Under the pieces are notes generated by a model. The model was not told the DNA's origin and did not search any database. It worked only from the letters and a program-made list of their open reading frames with translations. A program made the position numbers and the translations under genes. Of a DNA stretch of 64,000 nucleotides, positions 58,175-64,000 are shown in pieces. Source of the stretch: Rhodocollybia butyracea (Eukaryota > Basidiomycota > Agaricomycetes > Agaricales > Omphalotaceae); the NCBI GenBank assembly GCA_015501585.1, contig JADNRY010000011.1, positions 558,001 through 622,000 of the forward strand, given 5' to 3'. How positions within the stretch are numbered: the first letter of the stretch is position 1; each line of letters opens with the position of its first letter.

Positions 58175-60354
58175 AGCTTCTGCGTCGCCATTCGGGAACA
58201 ATCAAAAAAGTGCTATGGCCTTTTACGCCGAGCACACCAAAAACAGACTAACGAGTTCTAAACTCTCCTGCCCTGTTCTGGACAGGTGACACTGCTTTGA
58301 TTTATGACACGGACTATCGCATTTTTTTATCATATACGCATCTATCCCCCCATTTTTCTATAATGGCTTTCCGCCGCTGAATAGAAGCCTCCCCACCTCT
58401 GTACTAATTTCGTCTCACAGTTGTTTTAGTATCCTTGGCTTTCCAGTCTCTCCGCGTTAGACTGGACACAAGGTTATCGGACAGCAACATCGACCCTCGA
58501 GAGAGGAGCCTGGATTAAAACAGACGATGGACGACACGGATCTCGGTTGATGACTTGTTTCGGTTGACGACACTTACACAAGACTCGTGTAGCCGCTTGA
58601 AGTGCTATACCTACCTCACCACTTGATAGTGGTTGATGGCAGTGCGTGCTTCGCCTACTCGTGTACTTTCTTGTTCTCCACTTCTTGCATTCTCGTCGCT
58701 TTCTCCCGAACTTTTCCATCCCGGTCCTATACAACCTCCATATGCACGCTCGTAGGCGACCACTTTATTGTGGATCGTGCCTCGCGTACATCCGACACAC
58801 TGGCGTCGTTACGTTTTTTCCTAATCCTCTCTTTTTGGCTCCATGTCGCCTTCTCTTCCAAACTTCTGCGGTTACGATTATCAATTTTTGGTGCAGACCA
58901 AGGACGGGTATTCGTTCTCACCCTTCTTTCGACGCGGAAACCACCCCCATCACTTGCTACTACTCCCTGCTCTCGCCTTGCATTACACATAATTATCGAT
59001 TGATTTATAGCTTTGGATCTTACTTTTATCATCACACTTCCACCACCTCTTGCGTCTTCTTTGGGGATCGGAGTCTGGTCGAGCGTTTGATCAGCGTTTC
59101 GGTCCAACTGTGTTCCTCCTTTTTTTTGAACCATTCCCCATGTCCCTCTACCGCTTTCTATTCTCACATTCCTCGGCTCGCTCTGCTTTTTTGGTCATGC
59201 CGCATTCTACTTGGTCGACATTACTGCTCGTTGTTCACCCCTGGTCAATATTGGGTGCCTAGTTGGCAGCGGTTGGCTGGAGAGATCTGTATTTGGATTG
59301 ACTCGGTCTGGCGCTCGAGTTGCTACGTCGCGAATCCCCGGTCAAATGCAGGGTCGAAGGTTTTTCAGAGATATTTGTTCGACTGAGTTGTTCGAGGTTC
59401 ATTCAACGCATCTTCCTCTCCAAGTTTCTTCGCCTGTCTCCGTAGATGATGACGGCCTAGATAGATACCTTGCGAGAGTTGAAATGAGTTGCAGGCTTTG
59501 AAGGCGTGATCGCTTGATGCTTTCGCCTTTCGTTGCTACCCTCCGTTTCTCGCTCTAGCAGTTGGAGGAGCGGTTCTACCTTGTTCAATACCCTCGATCA
59601 TTATCTTTCAACTTCTTCACTCCCATTCGCGGTTCGCACTCTCAATTTCAATCTACCGGTTCGATGCATTTCTTCACGCCTATGTATGTCACTTCTTTTC
59701 CAAGTCAGTTTGCCATGTTGTCAGACGCGAATGTTGTTGGAAACCTTTTGTTATGTTTGTTACGATCTTTATTCTGCTTTCCTCTGTTGCGCATGCGTAT
59801 CAGTAGACTACGACCTGGGAGTCCGCCTTTGGACTGAACTACTTATGTAGTACTTATGTTTCATGCCCTGCTTCATTTTTTGTGTTTCCCAATCCATTAG
59901 TCGTTTCGTTTTTGTGATCATAACGAGTAGTTATTTCTTGGATACTTAATGATTACTTACGAACGAATGAAACAACGATGCAACGAACGAGATAGAAATT
60001 GTATGAGTGTACAACTTCAGTGGAGATCGCCGTTAAGTAAATGTTTTGCACCCCAAATGTTTTGCGCTTGATTCGCAGTTCAGGTCTGTCTTCAAAGTAG
60101 TGTCCAAATCTGTAAGCTTCAAGCTATGATTGAGGGCTATTCTGGTCCCGATTAAGGGGAAACAACAAGAGAACGCTCGGTGGCGAATCAAAATGGAAGT
60201 CCGAAACGTGTACTCCGCGTGTTAAAAAAAACATGTAACATCGCAATCCTTTCAATGCTTCGGCTTGTACACTACAATCGATAATTTATAACGTACAGTA
60301 CTTGCAGTGTTTATACTGTTTTCCCAAAGTCCATCTCAGCGGCCCAAGGCTGAT
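58175..60354. other. Gene-poor 2.2 kb between two convergent 3' ends
   Basis: T/C-rich on the plus strand. Long open frames exist on both strands at once (58646-59386 plus, 58727-59167 minus), which is expected from biased composition rather than coding. It is probably a long 3' untranslated region of the bHLH gene. Confidence 0.45.
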
Positions 60355-60857
60355 CTAACGCCTGCCGCCATTCTCAATGGCCTCCCCATTCTTGCATGCA
60401 ATGATCTTGATCTTGGCCGCATTGACAAGTTCATTGCTTTCCATTTTGAACGAAGCATCCTTGACAATAAAAGTCCAAACGTCGTCGCAAAGACGGTAAG
60501 TGTGAAGATGACCCTGTGTGGCGTTGATTAAAAAAAAAAATGATGGTCGAAACGAAGAAGCAGGAGCCTCACTTTCAGCGTCGTCTTATTTTTGACCTGT
60601 TTGACCATTGTATCCGCCAAAGACTTGTCAAACTGATTGCAAACGTCACTAGAATTCTATCAGTAGTATGATAAACATTGTTACCTGCTGGAGAACCTTC
60701 ATTGCTAATTGAGGCGTGATTGAACCACTGGTGATGAGCTCGTCCAGCGAGTCAGTCAGCGCCATTCCAATACTGAAGCAGGTTTAGGGTAAAGAATGTA
60801 GAAGAATGGTAAAACTGACGATGAACCACGATAGAATTCGTAGTAAGCACTTGCCAT
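60355..60857 (-). CDS. TOA2: Transcription initiation factor IIA, small subunit (gamma)
   Basis: TFIIA gamma stabilises TBP on promoters. Four exons, about 115 residues, the standard length: [22 protein letters not shown] (first intron splits SS/I), [81 protein letters not shown], ending GGRR. This is the known four-helix N-terminus plus beta-barrel C-terminus. Introns near 60778-60808, 60640-60685 and 60496-60570 all splice in frame; exons are so short that no single open frame reveals the gene. Confidence 0.93.
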
Positions 60858-62024
60858 CTCAGAGAAAAAGCAGAGAGAGAACTACTAACGAGCGAACGTA
60901 CGGCACGCTGAGGTCACCTGCTTCAAGAACTGCTTTTCTGCGCTTTTACGCTTGAATTCCTAGGAAACCATCTTTGTTCTATGCGCACTGTGTTTCTTCA
61001 CAGTGGTTATATGTTTTGACAACAGCCACCAGTAATTATTGAGATCTCCGCAGGCTATAGTGGATGAGAGCCATGAGATCCTTAGATGCAAACGAGCCAT
61101 GGACGTCTGGACTCCAGCTCATCCAGAGACAGGTGGCCAGTCACTTGGGAATAAAGGAACCATCGAGCAACTACCTATGTTTATTGACAGGTCTTTCACT
61201 CACATGAAGATAACGCGCCTATAATCAACTTCCTCTTTCTGAGCCCCATGTTTTCTTGAACCTGCCTCACTATACCCTCGAGGTTCTCTACGATTCTCGA
61301 TGCCAAGACATTGGCCAAGGTTCTTGGAGGTTTTCAATCAGCCAAACTGTTGTTGTTCACTCTAGTTAATCTGCTGCTGGAGTACCTGGGGCCCTCTAGC
61401 CAGCCTCGATCTAGGTGGCTTTAGCATCGATCAAAGCACATCTACTTAGTGTGATCTGACTTAGTTTGTATATTTCGGACCTTTCTAAAAACGCCTATCG
61501 AGGTCATCAAAGTTAAAGTGGTCTTGTCACCGAGTATCTCTTCGTCCGCATCAGTACTCAGTACTTATGCACCAACCTCACTGGCCGATTCCGGGAGATT
61601 CGGATACTTGCAGTCAAACACCACTCTAAGTACCATAGTGTGAACGTGCTCCCAGTACGTGAGCACTGTCGGTAGAAGGAGCATCTATACTCTAGCCTTC
61701 TTAACGTATATGTCAACTTTTATACATACATATCTAACTGGAACACAGTAAATGTCTATCGGCTGGGACTTACCTGCACCTACATGATGGTGAGATGCGA
61801 GTGGTGAACTCACTATGGCAATGTCCTGGCCAATTAACGCAGATGAACAGCGCGCGGACATCCCAGTCCTCAAGTTGCTGTGCTGACCTCCCACCAATTC
61901 AATTTGATATTTACGCAGCACAAAGTTGAACAAACGCAGCAAGTTGTACCGTATACATAGCCTCAAGTTGAATATAAGGAACGAAAGGCTTGCTGACTGT
62001 TTCTCAGTTTCTCTCACTGTCAAC
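60858..62024. other. Intergenic, TOA2 upstream to tandem gene pair
   Basis: About 1.17 kb. A 61-codon plus-strand frame at 61039-61224 (containing VDESHEILRCKRAMDVWTP) looks protein-like but stands alone. No repeats or RNA genes recognised. Confidence 0.4.
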
Positions 62025-62664
62025 CATGATGCTTGAAAAAACCGGTTTCGATGCCCCCCCTGCTTATCCTTCCGAGGAGGCGCAAGTTAACGGCCATCCA
62101 GTGAAAGACTCACAGTCTCAAGTGAAAGATTTCTTCATTAACTACGCAATTATTATGTGCTGAACTTGTTGACAGTCCAAAGATGCGCCATCAGCAACTA
62201 GCCCTCTAGCTGGTGATCTTCCAGCTCCGTATACCGAGGATGAAGAACAGCGCTTCAGAAACCTTGCGGTACAGCTGCGCGAAGCTATAGACGCATATAA
62301 AACCGCTAGGTCACAGAATCGGGACGAAGAAACGATGAAGCGCAATCAGGAGAATGTGCTTAGGCTCATGAGTGAAGTTGCCGATGCTGCACCGGATCCC
62401 AAAGTCAAAGCGCACTACAAAGATAAGGCGACAAAGTTTTTGAAAGCCAGCAGTACGAAAGAAAAGGATAGGGTCTTGCATGAGATTGGGAAAGGCCTGA
62501 TAATAATTCTCTCGGCACCATTCGCTATTGCGGCTGCTGCACTTTACACCACAGCGGGTATTCTTCAGGGAACAGGACACCTGCTAAAAGAAGTGGCTCT
62601 ACTGCACCCCAAAATGAGAAAATGGCTGAAGAAACGGAAAGATGCCGAGTGGGACATGGAGTGA
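62025..62664 (+). CDS. Small helical membrane protein, family member 2
   Basis: Two exons, about 195 residues. N-terminus MMLEKTGFDAPPAYPSEEAQV, one intron (about 62121-62174) after SQSQ, then TEDEEQRFRNLAVQLREAIDAYK, PDPKVKAHYKDKATKFLK, a hydrophobic stretch GLIIILSAPFAIAAAALYTTAG with Gly-rich turn (ILQGTGHLL) and a basic C-terminus (KMRKWLKKRKDAEWDME). Aligns along the helical and hydrophobic blocks with the gene at 37731 and, over its first 70 codons, with the gene at 63748. The following basic tail, not acidic, distinguishes it from member 1. Predicted amphipathic helices plus one or two membrane segments suggest a peripheral-to-membrane protein; function unknown. Confidence 0.72.
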
Positions 62665-63717
62665 ACACCGTTGAATGTGAGTGTAGTATACAAAAGATTC
62701 ACCTAACCTGACGGATATATAGGTCAACTGTGATTTTATTTATGTTGCTATGTAGTACGTCAGTCATTGTATTTTGTTTTCCGCATATAGTCGTATACCC
62801 CTTTATCGTACGAGATGACAGCAGCGTTGAGATCTTCTCAACACGCTTTGTATTCGTCGTTCGAGCTTGTATTTCTACTATGGTACAAGACCAAATAGAA
62901 ATTGCTGGCCGATTTCCCTCAGTAGGGAATGATTGTTTTTGAAGAGAATCGAACTAGTAACCGTTGCAGGCCATCTGACTGTCCAACTTGTTTTTGTAAC
63001 AACCACCTCTGCGAGACTGGGATGGTCCAGGGCTTGTTGGTAAGGCACTGTTCCTACATTCAGTCTCTTCCTGTTACTTATTAAATGATTATCGGGACTT
63101 TGCCTAGACTTCAGCCTGCTCGTTGGCAATACCATGCCATGGAGCACTAAAATAAAAATTCCGTATCACCAGAGAATCGCGCTCATCGAAAATATGCTCT
63201 AGAGCCCGTTTTGTCTTCCATAGTACAACCCCCGGTCGCTGTCTGCATGTGCACGTCTAATAGACAGAAGGACTCACCACGCTTATTGGTCTACTCAGTC
63301 CCACTGAAGTAGGCTGTGAAACTATCAGTTTCCAGGATGGCCTGAAATGTGTCCTTTCATCCTGAACCTCACAATTCTGATGACCTTGCATTGAATGAAT
63401 ATCTTTCAGCAGGCTGACATACACATCCGTATGGATCGTCAGTGTGTAACGAGTCTGCCTATGGGAGACTAAGGCTGACAAAGGAAGCAGCCTACTTCGG
63501 TCAGGGTGAAGTGGAAATTTTTGCGGTGTTACTCACCACGCACACTGAACAGAGCTTGAGAAGGTAATACCAAAACGGACGAATACTGAGCTGCGAAATC
63601 AACTGCGGAATGTTCAAACTCTCTGTCCACGAGTTCAACTTGAAAACTGCGCTTCGTTCACCCATATATATGCACATGGCTTCAAAGGAAGTTCATATAA
63701 GGGATACATCTGTGTAG
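62665..63717. other. Spacer between tandem paralogs
   Basis: About 1 kb. Short unconvincing frames on both strands. Parts just upstream of 63718 may correspond to the promoter of the first copy, but similarity is weak by eye. No transposon signature. Confidence 0.4.
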
Positions 63718-63747
63718 ATGTTGACTGGTGTCCCTACTCTGCCATCC

Positions 63748-64000
63748 ATGATGCTCGAAGCGAAATCCGTAGTCGATGCCCCCCCCTCTTATCCTCCCGA
63801 AGAGGCAGAAGTCCTGAGTGGAAAGGAGCTCCCGATTGAGGTGAGATCTCTCTCCATTAATTATATGCTTGATGGCTATGTTCAAGAATTGTTGACAGTC
63901 TGAGGATACCTCGTCATCAACAACATACCCACCAGTTGACATTCGTTCAGCTACCTACACTGAGGACAAGGAGCGACACTTCAGAGACCTCGCAGTACAG
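63748..64000 (+). CDS. Small helical membrane protein, family member 3 (cut by right edge)
   Basis: MMLEAKSVVDAPPSYPPEEAEV, an intron (about 63841-63898) ending ttgttgacag like that of the gene at 62025, then TYTEDKERHFRDLAVQ where the window ends. The start at 63748 matches the paralog; an in-frame ATG at 63718 would add ten residues. The intron lies at the same codon as in the gene at 62025, and both introns share the sequence around the acceptor, so the pair is a recent tandem duplication. The helical and hydrophobic parts are beyond the edge. Confidence 0.72.

Noticed and set aside
58646..59386. 246-codon plus-strand frame rich in Leu, Phe, Ser, Cys and His
   Set aside because: Overlaps two other open frames on both strands, no conserved motif, composition reflects pyrimidine-rich DNA.
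62938..62975. agaatcgaactagt, again T-loop-like
   Set aside because: The flanks do not fold into a cloverleaf.
1..64000. CRISPR arrays, insertion sequences, complete retrotransposons
   Set aside because: No regularly spaced repeats, no transposase or reverse transcriptase motifs, no paired long terminal repeats were seen.

Overview
The window looks like nuclear DNA from a mushroom-forming basidiomycete (Agaricomycetes). The evidence is genes split by many short introns (about 45-80 nt, almost all GT-AG), a full set of fungal housekeeping genes, a fungal division 1 chitin synthase, a DUF3602 protein, a tRNA-Leu(AAG) with a short intron, and several Ser/Pro-rich orphan proteins of the kind seen in this class. 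I see no bacterial or viral genes, no CRISPR array and no intact transposon.

Layout. 1-5.4 kb (minus): 5' part of the lysophospholipase NTE1, an F-box-like tail-anchored protein, and a large E2 ubiquitin-conjugating protein. 5.5-12.5 kb (plus): mitochondrial 2-methylisocitrate lyase, an FAD monooxygenase, an Sld3-type replication factor, a DUF3602 protein. 13-26.3 kb (minus): a three-homeodomain transcription factor, pantothenate kinase, a very large disordered protein, and a chitin synthase with a decayed copy of its own 3' end lying just downstream. 27.7-39.6 kb: casein kinase I, coatomer gamma, an ornithine cyclodeaminase-family protein, a SURP-like protein, ORC2, a small helical membrane protein, tRNA-Leu and MED11. 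40.9-50.3 kb: a secreted GH127-type glycosidase, DASH subunit Dam1, a 700-residue disordered protein and tubulin cofactor A. 50.9-58.2 kb: two paralogous bHLH factors flanking a four-helix membrane protein and a seven-exon gene that only appears when the minus strand is spliced by hand. 60.3-64 kb: TFIIA gamma, then a tandem pair of genes homologous to the small helical membrane protein at 37.7 kb.

Most genes belong to unrelated core processes (lipid turnover, propionate and CoA metabolism, replication initiation, transcription initiation, kinetochore, vesicle coats, wall synthesis), so the region is a normal chromosomal neighbourhood and not a cluster with one function. The most unusual items are the three-homeodomain protein whose homeodomains are each cut by an intron at the same codon, the GC-AG intron shared at the same codon by the two bHLH paralogs, the dispersed and tandem family of small membrane proteins, the chitin synthase relic, and the unrecognised intron-rich gene at 53.4-54.8 kb. 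Exon structures were spliced by eye; where a start or splice site is uncertain the entry says so.
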